Shown: positions 1-6,195 of the stretch, piece by piece
Layout of the letters: each line of letters begins with the position of its first letter
Numbering within the stretch: the first letter of the stretch is position 1
NCBI GenBank assembly: GCA_905194705.1
Contig: CAJJTI010000069.1
Span: 1 to 9,425, forward strand
Source of the DNA: an uncultured Solobacterium sp.
GTDB taxonomy: Bacteria > Bacillota_I > Bacilli_A > Erysipelotrichales > Erysipelotrichaceae
Direction of reading: 5' to 3'
Length of the DNA stretch: 9,425 bases
Made by a program: the position numbers and the translations under genes
The notes under the pieces: generated by a model
Told to the model about the DNA's origin: nothing
The model's input: the letters and a program-made list of their open reading frames with translations, nothing else
The model's database searches: none

Positions 1-921
1 TGCACCTTTAGAGCCAACTATTATTATTGGATTAGGTGGTGTTAGATTGGATTTAAGATTATCTGAAATAAACTCATCCTTTATTTGATCCACAATACTT
101 TCTGTATTTCGTGCCTTTACTATCTTATCAATTTGAGGAGGCGCATCTGCAAATAATTTCTCAATTTCAGAACGATTTTTTTTAATCTCTTTATTTTCAA
201 TAAAGCATTCTTCTATAAGAGTTTTATTTACTTCGTCATCAATGTCATACAATTCCCCGAAAAGTTTATCAATAATCGGAGTGAGTTCAGAGCTTATAGA
301 ATTGCGAACAAGCTCAGAATCATTTGCAGGAATTATGGATAAAATTGTTTTTCCTTCTCTTTGTATTGCTTCCTCTAAGAATATTTTAAATCCAGAATTT
401 TGTGAAATGGAGTTTTTGGACAATATGTTATAGAAAGACATGAATCTCTCTGAAATATCTTCATGCCCATTAAATATTAAACATTTATTATGCTTCCAAT
501 CACTACCATCTGTATTACAAAATTTCCCGATAATAAATTGATGACCATTAGTAATAACAGCGTATTGCAATCCTTTTTCAAATAAGTATCTACGAATTTG
601 ATCAACAACATCTTTATTCTCTTTTGCAAAAGTACCTATTGTTACAGCTTTATGTTTATTGGGAATTATAAAATCAACAAAATTTCTTTTAGCTTCTACT
701 ATGAATTGAAATCCTGGAATAGAAAAGAGATAATCATAAAAGCCCTCTACAACATAACCTTCACGATCAATGGAATTCTCATCCCAGTCTAATACCTCAG
801 TAAAAAGTTTATCTATTATTTTTGACCTCGTATCAGATTCTGTCAAATCCTCTTCCTTATACCTTTCAAAATCAGCAAAGAAACCTAGAAGGTCTTTATG
901 GCAATCATATATATCTTTCAT
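1..921 (-). CDS. HsdR-N-type PD-(D/E)xK nuclease fused to P-loop ATPase, partial (C-terminus beyond window)
   Basis: The frame is open from an ATG at 921 down to base 1, giving 307 codons with no stop, so the C-terminus lies outside the window. The N-terminal ~130 residues match the type I restriction R-subunit nuclease pattern: a start like KIIDKLFTEVLDWD, Asp63 in FYDYLF, the Glu76-Ala-Lys78 triad in FIVEAK, then DQIRRYLFEKG and YAVITNG, which correspond to the conserved Q/Y segment and the TNG strand. These are the residues that cut DNA in HsdR and related nucleases. At residues 299-307 a beta strand (PIIIVG) leads into GSKGA, the first half of a Walker A loop. The protein therefore appears to be a nuclease coupled to a nucleotide-binding domain rather than a classical HsdR helicase, where a Q motif would be expected. 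A phage-defence role is inferred from this architecture and from the neighbours. No HsdM or HsdS gene is visible here. A strong Bacteroides-type promoter lies 53-84 bases upstream. Confidence 0.8.
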   Translation of the reverse strand, partial: MKDIYDCHKDLLGFFADFERYKEEDLTESDTRSKIIDKLFTEVLDWDENSIDREGYVVEGFYDYLFSIPGFQFIVEAKRNFVDFIIPNKHKAVTIGTFAKENKDVVDQIRRYLFEKGLQYAVITNGHQFIIGKFCNTDGSDWKHNKCLIFNGHEDISERFMSFYNILSKNSISQNSGFKIFLEEAIQREGKTILSIIPANDSELVRNSISSELTPIIDKLFGELYDIDDEVNKTLIEECFIENKEIKKNRSEIEKLFADAPPQIDKIVKARNTESIVDQIKDEFISDNLKSNLTPPNPIIIVGSKGA

Positions 922-973
922 AATATTTTGGACTTCAAAGTAATTATACGATAAAACTTAAACTTCTGCTATA

Positions 974-1005
974 CAAATATATAGTAAATATTGATATAAT
1001 ACAAA
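974..1005 (-). promoter_or_regulatory. Bacteroides-type promoter for the nuclease-ATPase gene
   Basis: On the minus strand TTTG (1005-1002) is followed after 20 bases by TATATTTG (981-974), a full match to the Bacteroides sigma-ABfr pattern (TTTG, about 19-21 bases, TAnnTTTG). Transcription would start near 967, leaving a leader of roughly 45 nt before the ATG at 921. The spacing and the match to both boxes make this one of the two best promoters in the window. Confidence 0.65.
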
Positions 1006-1291
1006 AATATAGAAATTCATTTTGATATTTCTTAGCTTTCCATGTACAATTTTGAGTATTTAAAACCAGCATTTCCTTTTCAATTAGCCCTCTTTTCAAT
1101 TGCAACTTATAATATTCAAAATCAATACATTGTAGTAAATTCACCCAATTTAAGAGTAAATTTAGGTGAAAATGACAGTAAACAATATCACATATTTTAA
1201 AGTAATCCCACCCTTCCTAATATAGGAAATATTCTTTCCTAATTCCAAGACTGTATTTCTAAGATTACGATTTTGTATATTATTGCCAAGT
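1006..1291 (-). other. Gene-poor AT-rich spacer with possible decayed coding sequence
   Basis: No intact gene is convincing here. Two minus-strand frames are open. One (1290 to 1162) continues the reading of the upstream 213-aa gene if one base is lost in its A9 run. The other (about 1217 down to 944) has no ATG start and reads like protein in its middle, around residues LKRGLIEKEMLV and TWKAKKYQNEF, before ending in a hydrophobic tail. It may be the remnant of an older gene 3' end or chance. No terminator hairpin is evident. Confidence 0.35.
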
Positions 1292-1933
1292 CTACTCAAT
1301 CCAAAACCTCCACTCACGCGTACATTGACAGTACTTTTTTTTTCCAATTGTGACAGGTTTATTGTTTGCATCGCCTTGATATTCTATCTTATTACCAAAA
1401 GAATCATATTGACATACATTTTTTCGATAACCCTGTTCTATTGGTTCGATTGGTAATTCTTTGTCAATCCATTTAATATGTATGCCATCATCAAAAAGAG
1501 AATTACCCATAAGAAGATATTCATAGACATAGGTTGGTCTTGTTTCAATTATAGGTTCACTATCTTTGTCTATTACCTTAATACCTCTGATTAGAATAGA
1601 AGCTCTATATTTTTTATCTTCATTTTCAAAAGTAAAATCAACTCCCGATACATGTGCATTAAATGATCCAAGGGGATAATACTCATTCTTCATGATAGGA
1701 TCTTTTATTTTATCAGAAATATGATACATGATATAATCCTTGATCTCTGCCCCTTCACCTTCTTCATGGTAATAGAATTCTATATCACGAAGATAAATCT
1801 TTCTACCGTTTACTTGGAAATATCCACCAAAGAAGAAATGGCGAGCAAGTTTATTCATTTCCTTTAGCAATAACTCTTCATCTCCATTTGCTCCTTGAAA
1901 AGCCTCCAGAATTCCTTTTAATGTGTTTTCCAT
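1292..1933 (-). CDS. Unknown 213-aa protein, possibly distantly alkyladenine-glycosylase-like
   Basis: I do not recognise this gene with certainty. It starts with ATG at 1933 and reads as a compact, mixed alpha/beta soluble protein without signal peptide or membrane segment. The order of motifs is LARHFFFGGYF (residues 29-39), IYLRDIEFYY (46-55), NAHVSGVDF (92-100) and ASILIRGI (111-118). This order of IE.YY, then H.SGvD, then ILIR is reminiscent of the 3-methyladenine DNA glycosylase (MPG/AAG) fold, which has IxETEAY, a YVY/H strand and VLIRA in the same order. That is only a pattern resemblance. The C-terminus is odd: just after GKKK (A9 run on the coding strand, 1335-1343) this frame ends within 14 residues, whereas loss of one A would extend the protein to a stop at 1162. 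The gene sits between a restriction-type nuclease and an Abi-like gene on the same strand. Confidence 0.6.
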   Translation of the reverse strand: MENTLKGILEAFQGANGDEELLLKEMNKLARHFFFGGYFQVNGRKIYLRDIEFYYHEEGEGAEIKDYIMYHISDKIKDPIMKNEYYPLGSFNAHVSGVDFTFENEDKKYRASILIRGIKVIDKDSEPIIETRPTYVYEYLLMGNSLFDDGIHIKWIDKELPIEPIEQGYRKNVCQYDSFGNKIEYQGDANNKPVTIGKKKYCQCTREWRFWIE

Positions 1934-1948
1934 ATGGTCTTTTATTTA

Positions 1949-1965
1949 ACGTTTATGTAAAACGT
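1949..1965. promoter_or_regulatory. Small dyad upstream of the 213-aa gene
   Basis: ACGTTT (1949-1954) and AAACGT (1960-1965) form a six-base inverted repeat with a five-base loop, 16 bases before the start codon at 1933. The site lies between the gene and its likely promoter area, so it could be an operator or a small leader hairpin. Arms this short can occur by chance in AT-rich DNA. Confidence 0.25.
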
Positions 1966-2088
1966 AATAATAAATCATTATGCTGAATAATAAATCGAAC
2001 AAAATTAAAAAAGAAGATAGCTTTTACACTACCTTTATTTATATGCAAAGCTCATTCTCTCAATAATAATCTATTGTCGAATACTGAG

Positions 2089-2964
2089 TTAAAGCAAGTT
2101 ATGAGATTCTTGATTGGTTAATAAAAATCTCATGACTGTTCCAGTTAGGTACAAAATAAATTCTACTTCGGAAGATAAAACAGCGCAATCATGCTTTGCC
2201 TTGTTGTTTTGATACTTAGCGTAGTAGTCCAATACTCTTTCTAAAAGGTTGGATATTTCGGGACTAATATTCCTGGATTTCAAATAATTACCAATATCTG
2301 ATTTTTGATTTTCAAGACTTTTTCCATTATTAAAAATGTCTTTAAGTAACAGTTCAAGGGATAATCTAAGATGATCAACAACATTCCTTTCTTTACCTTG
2401 TATCCCTATTTCCATTAGTGACATTTTAAATGTCTCGTAGCTTTTAGGATGTGCTGATAACCAATCTAAATTATCATTTATAAGTTTTTTATCAAGAAGT
2501 TTAGCTCCCTCTGGATAAAATATTATTTCGGATTCCGTTTGCTTTATCCCCAAAGGAACGCCTGTAATAGAGACGGCTTCTTGAATACCTATTAAAAAAT
2601 CTCCTTTTTGAACTTTAGTCAATTCTTTTAACCAGAACACAGCTTGAATTCCCATCATAAACCCTTTTATGTCATTAACATCAAATAGATAATTATATGT
2701 AGGACTTTTTGAGAGTCCATTCTCTAAAACATTAAAATCAAAAGTGTTCGCAGGTCTATTATGAATTCCTATTAATTCAAAAAACTCATCTTCCATTTCT
2801 GAACTATAGCTTATCGTTCTACCTATCTTCATGTAGGAATTTAAGACTCTGTTTCTGAAGCTATGCCAGCGTTCTTCTTCATTCAGATCAATATTCCACC
2901 TTTTGTAAAAGTCAATGATTCTATCTTGTTTTTCTAATTGGCTAGTATTTATTTTCTTCGGCAT
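2089..2964 (-). CDS. AbiJ/HEPN-like abortive infection protein (putative)
   Basis: ATG at 2964, 291 residues, soluble, no signal peptide. Residues 14-45 (DRIIDFYKRW.IDL..EE....FRNRV) resemble the N-terminal domain of AbiJ-type proteins. The middle contains the run IIFYPEGAKLLDKKLIND followed by LDWL (to residue 169), a linker pattern typical of these proteins. Residues 191-283 form a predicted all-helical domain: RNVVDHLRLSLELLLKDIF, then a YQNNKAKHD segment (251-259) and a long helix EVEFILYLTGTVMRFLL. This is like the C-terminal HEPN-type domain, where a polar residue plus His (here N/K...H258) would sit in an RNase active site. The canonical Arg of the Rx4-6H motif is not obvious, so activity is uncertain. 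AbiJ-type proteins are known to act by growth arrest on phage infection. Applying that here is inference, helped by the nuclease gene on the same strand. A 155-base gap separates it from the next gene. Confidence 0.65.
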   Translation of the reverse strand: MPKKINTSQLEKQDRIIDFYKRWNIDLNEEERWHSFRNRVLNSYMKIGRTISYSSEMEDEFFELIGIHNRPANTFDFNVLENGLSKSPTYNYLFDVNDIKGFMMGIQAVFWLKELTKVQKGDFLIGIQEAVSITGVPLGIKQTESEIIFYPEGAKLLDKKLINDNLDWLSAHPKSYETFKMSLMEIGIQGKERNVVDHLRLSLELLLKDIFNNGKSLENQKSDIGNYLKSRNISPEISNLLERVLDYYAKYQNNKAKHDCAVLSSEVEFILYLTGTVMRFLLTNQESHNLL

Positions 2965-3003
2965 ATCATCTAAATATTAGTTAGTGAATTTGGTTACAAC
3001 TTA

Positions 3004-3030
3004 CAAATATACAAAAATAGAAATTACAAA
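3004..3030 (-). promoter_or_regulatory. Candidate promoter for the Abi-like gene
   Basis: TATATTTG (3011-3004, minus strand) is a perfect Bacteroides -7 box, 40 bases before the ATG at 2964. The nearest upstream TTTG (3030-3027) is only 15 bases away, shorter than the usual spacing, so the -33 assignment is weak. Initiation would fall near 2997. Confidence 0.4.
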
Positions 3031-3157
3031 GGTTATTATACATGTTTTTGTAACAGTCAAAAGAAGTTATTATCTATGTTTATTCTCATATTGTATGAAG
3101 TTAAAACAGCAACTCCGGCATTTTGAAATTGCGGCATAGTTATCATTCTTTTATTAA

Positions 3158-3415
3158 CGCTTACGTTCACCACGTATGTCTCTAAAAGGTTCACTTTCGG
3201 CAATTGCTCCGTTCAAGCAAACGCAAACGGTAAAAGGCTGGCTGTCAATCGGGCCGGAAGTCCACGTCTTTTCTTCCCGTGCTGTTGTAGCCAAAGGAGA
3301 AGATTTTACAGCAACTCAAGCAAATGGGAATGCTATCGCTTATGTCTGGTTTGTCTAGGAAAAAGGTTATAAGGGAGATACTATAGTGGATTGGATTAAC
3401 GAAACGGATAAGTAA
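3158..3415 (+). pseudogene. Remnant of an N6-adenine-type DNA methyltransferase (C-terminal part, amber-interrupted)
   Basis: The frame opens after a TAA at 3155 and runs to TAG at 3356, then continues in the same frame to TAA at 3413. Around the stop it reads VHVFSSRAVVAKGEDF, AIAYVWFV, stop, EKGYKGDTIVDWI. This matches the C-terminal signature I know from phage- and plasmid-type N6-adenine DNA methyltransferases of Bacteroidota (VyVFSSR, then ayaWFVWEKG, then WI). In that signature a Trp lies exactly at the stop, so TGG to TAG would be a single base change. The catalytic (D/N)PPY and the SAM-binding region are absent upstream, so the gene is a 5'-deleted and interrupted relic. An internal ATG at 3176 gives a 60-codon open frame that is unlikely to be functional. 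It looks richer in G and C than the flanking genes, suggesting a different origin. A terminator follows. Confidence 0.6.
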
Positions 3416-3445
3416 TCGGGAATAGTGGATAGTTCATATTTTATT

Positions 3446-3485
3446 AAAGTCGTTATACTGAAAAAAGGTATAGCGGCTTTCTTTT
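3446..3485 (+). terminator. Hairpin terminator after the methyltransferase remnant
   Basis: AAAGTCGTTATAC (3446-3458) pairs with GTATAGCGGCTTT (3468-3480) through 13 positions including two G-T pairs, with a nine-base A-rich loop and a following CTTTTA. This is a classic intrinsic terminator on the plus strand. Its survival next to a dead gene fits a former complete transcription unit. Confidence 0.7.
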
Positions 3486-3571
3486 AACGAGAATATATGA
3501 CTCTATTCATAAATAGTATTACTATCTTTAATTCAAAATACAAGTTGTTATTGTATTTTGTCGCTTTCTAT

Positions 3572-3602
3572 TTTGATTTTATAAACTTTTATCATATATT
3601 TG
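3572..3602 (+). promoter_or_regulatory. Bacteroides-type promoter of the three-gene Xre unit
   Basis: TTTG (3572-3575), a 19-base spacer, then TATATTTG (3595-3602): a full match with ideal spacing. Transcription would begin near 3609, only about 14 bases before the ATG at 3623, giving a very short leader. Confidence 0.7.
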
Positions 3603-3622
3603 CTACGTAAAAATTAAGTTTA

Positions 3623-4435
3623 ATGGTTGAACATTTAGAAATAAGGAATTTTACACCAATATCATTTGAGGATAGGACTATTACATTCAAAACTTCTTTA
3701 GACATTATACAAGAGGTGATGAATGTGCCGATGTGTGCATTAACCTCGCTGCTAAGGGCTAATGGATACGATGATGTTGATGATACAACAAGTCTTTGTA
3801 TAGATGAAAAAGGGCTTGATATTTTTGCGGAAGCCTATATTCGTAAAATTCAGAGTTACTTTTTTAGTTCTCTTCGCAATATTAGCAGATTGACTCAAAA
3901 TGAACTAAGCAATTTTAATCAGTTTGTTGAATCCTTTAAAAAAATAGATTTACAGGGAGAATCTTTAAAATGGTCTGATATAGATATAGAGCATTTACGA
4001 GAGACTTTCATTGACAAAGTAAAAAGAAAAACATCACCCCAATCGACTTGTTCATCTTATCTTGATTTGTTTACTCGTGTTGTAGTGAGAAAACAAAGAA
4101 AAGATAATCGTCCTCTTTCTTATATAGATTATTCAGCATCATGCCTCACTGTTTCTTATGAATCTATCATCCAAGAACTGAGCATACAAAGAACAGATGA
4201 ACTTTTAGACAATATTGTACATAGTCATTATTATGTAGCAAAGTCCACATATAGTAAACGCCAATGGCATATAGATCTCCAAATAAGGAATATTTATATC
4301 TCAGCAAGATACCATATCTATTCTACAGGATCAGATGAAGATTCCAATAGTGCTGTAATTAAGAGTGATTATCCTTTTATTTATCAACCGAATGCTATTG
4401 GAATCAGTTCATATCCACTACCAATAGCAGGATAA
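3623..4435 (+). CDS. Unknown 270-aa protein, first gene of an Xre-containing operon
   Basis: I do not recognise this protein. It begins at ATG 3623, 20 bases after a perfect promoter, and has no signal peptide or membrane segment. Residues ~24-75 (SLDIIQEVMNVP..ALTSLLRANGYDDVDDTTSLCIDEKGLDIFAEAY) read like the small helical IF2_N-type fold: a helix, a two-residue turn, a leucine-rich helix, an extended acidic stretch, then a closing helix. In known proteins this fold binds nucleic acid or partners. That comparison is my inference. Residues 76-135 are helical and mixed charge. The region 140-240 is rich in Ser, Tyr and His with basic patches (KVKRK, VVRKQRKDNR). The end is Pro/Tyr-rich. The downstream 59-aa and Xre genes follow at 11 and 23 bases, so the three are almost certainly co-transcribed. 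Codon and base use resemble the rest of the island. Confidence 0.6.
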   Translation: MVEHLEIRNFTPISFEDRTITFKTSLDIIQEVMNVPMCALTSLLRANGYDDVDDTTSLCIDEKGLDIFAEAYIRKIQSYFFSSLRNISRLTQNELSNFNQFVESFKKIDLQGESLKWSDIDIEHLRETFIDKVKRKTSPQSTCSSYLDLFTRVVVRKQRKDNRPLSYIDYSASCLTVSYESIIQELSIQRTDELLDNIVHSHYYVAKSTYSKRQWHIDLQIRNIYISARYHIYSTGSDEDSNSAVIKSDYPFIYQPNAIGISSYPLPIAG

Positions 4436-4446
4436 AACTGTAGAAA

Positions 4447-4626
4447 ATGAATAAAGAAAATATAATTTTTGAAATACAAAATAGTAATCTATCAGAAGAA
4501 TGTAAAGAGGAGGCAATTCAAATCATCAAACAATACGGTACAATTGATGTAAATACCATTTTACTGATAGTATATAAACTGATAGAAATAAGCCCTGAAA
4601 TATTGGACTATTTCTCGTTGAAATAA
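4447..4626 (+). CDS. Small 59-aa protein in the Xre operon
   Basis: ATG at 4447 to TAA at 4624, 11 bases after the upstream stop and 23 bases before the Xre start. The sequence is helical and amphipathic: an acidic, charged first half (SEECKEEAIQIIKQYG) and a second half of DVNTILLIVYKLIEISPEIL, which forms a hydrophobic helix with a polar face rather than a clear membrane anchor. The tight spacing on both sides and the absence of stops make it a likely real gene. I do not recognise a family. As a small protein beside an Xre regulator it could be an antitoxin, adaptor or chaperone, but nothing in the sequence decides this. Confidence 0.6.
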   Translation: MNKENIIFEIQNSNLSEECKEEAIQIIKQYGTIDVNTILLIVYKLIEISPEILDYFSLK

Positions 4627-4649
4627 TTTTTATACTTATACTTAGAATT

Positions 4650-4934
4650 ATGAACATAGGAAATGCTGTAAAAATACTTAGGAAAAATAAGCGAATTTCC
4701 CAAAAGGAGCTGGCAAAATTATGTGATATATCAGCAAATGCTTTATGTAGTATAGAACAAGGAGAATCATTTCCTGAAAAGAATACAATTATCAGAATAT
4801 GTAAAGCTTTGGAAATTCCAGAATCCTATCTGTTATTGTTCAGTATTTCAGCAGAAGATATTCCTGAAAATAAGCGGATTCTTTACAATGCATTGTGTGA
4901 ATCTATTAAGGAAGATTTAATTCATGATTTGTAA
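4650..4934 (+). CDS. Xre-family helix-turn-helix transcriptional regulator
   Basis: ATG at 4650, 94 residues. Residues 3-58 are a complete HTH_3 domain: GNAVKILRKNKRISQKELAKLC, the helix-turn-helix with ISANALCSIEQGESFPEKNTI as the recognition part, and the closing ICKALEIPESYLLLF. Ser17-Gln18 and Glu36-Gly38 occupy the usual positions. The 35-residue C-terminal tail is acidic and helical and may mediate dimerisation. Proteins of this type bind short dyads, commonly near their own promoter; here the candidate is the region around 3572-3620, although I see no convincing dyad there. It is the last gene of a three-gene unit that ends in a terminator 9 bases downstream, so autoregulation of the unit is plausible. 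Confidence 0.85.
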   Translation: MNIGNAVKILRKNKRISQKELAKLCDISANALCSIEQGESFPEKNTIIRICKALEIPESYLLLFSISAEDIPENKRILYNALCESIKEDLIHDL

Positions 4935-4943
4935 TAAAAAAGT

Positions 4944-4981
4944 AAAGGAGACTGAGCAATTAAGTTCAGTCTCTCCTTTTT
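4944..4981. terminator. Bidirectional hairpin terminator between convergent operons
   Basis: AAAGGAGACTGA (4944-4955) pairs with TCAGTCTCTCCTTT (4966-4979), eight perfect inner pairs plus an outer AAAG/CTTT after a two-base bulge, loop of ten bases. It is followed by T residues on the plus strand, and on the minus strand the hairpin runs into ACTTTTTTATTA. It therefore ends the Xre operon from the left and the GIY-YIG operon from the right. Confidence 0.75.
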
Positions 4982-5056
4982 GTGAAGTGTGGATGTAACG
5001 TAATGAGTTGTCTGTCCTCAAACAGAGATTAAACAAGCTCTATGATTATTCTGGAT

Positions 5057-5209
5057 CTATGTTATTGATAAATCTAGCAACCATAGATGAAAACTGTCAA
5101 CTTCTGCATATTGTCCCACTATATCTATGTAGTTGATAGCATAAGATAAATCAACTTCATATCCATAAAAATCTATTAAATCTTGTATTAGTTCTTCTGG
5201 TGTTATCAT
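5057..5209 (-). CDS. Small 50-aa protein, last gene of the GIY-YIG operon
   Basis: ATG at 5209 to TAG at 5057. The sequence is acidic with many aromatic residues: MITPEELIQDLIDFYGYEV, then LSYAINYIDIVGQYAEV and a hydrophobic LWLLDL end. The alternation looks like real protein, with two to three helices and no signal peptide. It lies 73 bases after the stop of the 87-aa gene on the same strand and 75 bases before the shared terminator. No ribosome-binding site stands out, as is usual in this group. I do not recognise a family. Its size and acidity would fit an inhibitor or regulatory partner, but this is a guess. Confidence 0.45.
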   Translation of the reverse strand: MITPEELIQDLIDFYGYEVDLSYAINYIDIVGQYAEVDSFHLWLLDLSIT

Positions 5210-5282
5210 AAAATAGATATTCACTTAATTTATTGGTCAATACATTATGGAGGTTTCAGTTTTGTAAGGGTTGAAATAAGTA

Positions 5283-5546
5283 TTACAGGTTAGAAAGTTG
5301 ATTATAAATTTCATCAATTACACTACTTTCTGCTCCACTGATACTTTTCCCTTTTTGTTCGACATATTGTTTTTTCAGGCATTGTTTGTCTACAACCATC
5401 AATTTTTTTACTTCTTTTATGGCTTGAGCATGGTGCTGCTCAATGAAGATTTCAATTCGTTCAATGGCATTGTAGCGTACTCTTGACTTTAAATTTCGAC
5501 TGTCATACTCTGCTATAATTATTTTTTTCAATTCTGTCCAAGTCAT
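5283..5546 (-). CDS. Unknown 87-aa protein in the GIY-YIG operon
   Basis: ATG at 5546, 87 residues, stop at 5283. Mostly helical and charged: TELKKIIIAEYD, IERIEIFIEQHHAQAIKEVKKLMVVDKQCLKKQYVEQKGK, then an acidic end (SSVIDEIYNQLSNL). The middle helices have a heptad-like spacing of hydrophobic residues, suggesting a coiled coil or helical bundle. No known domain is recognised. It follows the GIY-YIG gene after 76 bases with no terminator or promoter visible in between, so co-transcription is likely. The plus-strand open frame over the same bases is a shadow. Confidence 0.55.
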   Translation of the reverse strand: MTWTELKKIIIAEYDSRNLKSRVRYNAIERIEIFIEQHHAQAIKEVKKLMVVDKQCLKKQYVEQKGKSISGAESSVIDEIYNQLSNL

Positions 5547-5622
5547 ATCTCTTGTTTTTTAGAAAATAAACTGGTTACAAGATGTGTTACTAACTCTATA
5601 AAATGATTAGATTACGTATAAA

Positions 5623-6180
5623 TTAACTGCTAAGACTGGTTCTATTTCGCAATCTTTTCAATAGTGCTCTATATTCTTTATTAATTGGATTATTGTTTCC
5701 TAATATATTTAATGGCGGATTATAGTCGTTGATAAGTTTCTTTTCAAGATTTTCGATTTGTTCTTGTTCTCTGTTTTCTACACTATAAAATAATAATAGA
5801 TTTTCTCTCATCCATTGTGACAATCTTTCTTCATCGTTTTCATTGAATTTAGTTTTCCCATTATCAGGATTGTTCTTATCTCTTGGAATTTTAGGAAATC
5901 CCATTAAACTGCCAAGAGATTTACGAAGAGTGGATTTTCCGGCATTATTGCCTATGAAATGCTGCTGATAGTCACGTTTTCTAATACTTACAGTGCTAAT
6001 TCCAGTGTATATTATTGGGTAATGGTTGTTATTATAATCTATATAGTGGAATTCGGGAGCCACCTCTATTTGAGGAAGTAGCGAAGAAGTCCGTAGAACA
6101 ACCAAATAATTTCCAGGAATATCAGGAAGAATAGAGCTGTAATCCCTCATAGGATCAAAAAGTTTGAATGAATTTTTCAT
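5623..6180 (-). CDS. GIY-YIG nuclease family protein
   Basis: ATG at 6180, 185 residues. The GIY-YIG fold is visible in order: GNYLVV (residues 23-28) for the GIY strand, IIYTGIS (56-62) for the YIG strand, then SIRKRDYQQHF (65-75), where Arg67 or Arg69 supplies the conserved Arg and His74 the usual helix His, followed by a GKSTLRKSLGSLMG segment (81-94). After a polar insertion (residues 95-118) come LSQWMRENL and LEKKLINDYNPPLN (145-158), with Glu146 as the likely metal-binding Glu and Asn158 the conserved Asn. All catalytic positions are present. GIY-YIG enzymes cut DNA in repair, homing, restriction and phage defence. The upstream 679-aa gene ends only 15 bases before this start, which suggests a functional pair. 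The strand between the two key motifs is about 28 residues, longer than the usual ~10, with an inserted loop. Confidence 0.8.
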   Translation of the reverse strand: MKNSFKLFDPMRDYSSILPDIPGNYLVVLRTSSLLPQIEVAPEFHYIDYNNNHYPIIYTGISTVSIRKRDYQQHFIGNNAGKSTLRKSLGSLMGFPKIPRDKNNPDNGKTKFNENDEERLSQWMRENLLLFYSVENREQEQIENLEKKLINDYNPPLNILGNNNPINKEYRALLKRLRNRTSLSS

Positions 6181-6195
6181 GGTTTTGATGTTTGT

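Noticed and set aside
242..792. Two plus-strand open frames opposite the nuclease gene
   Set aside because: They lie within the nuclease coding region on the other strand, whose frame matches HsdR_N motifs without interruption.
1..921. Classical type I restriction HsdR gene
   Set aside because: Only the nuclease domain matches. The P-loop begins with GSKGA after a beta strand, not with the Q-motif helicase arrangement, and no hsdM or hsdS is visible. The end lies outside the window, so this is not final.
944..1144. Minus-strand 66-codon open frame upstream of the nuclease gene
   Set aside because: It has no ATG start, ends in a hydrophobic run, and overlaps the best promoter for the nuclease gene. 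A decayed gene remnant is possible but not supported enough to list as a gene.
5298..5486. Plus-strand open frame opposite the 87-aa gene
   Set aside because: Phe-rich translation typical of the complement of an AT-rich helical gene.
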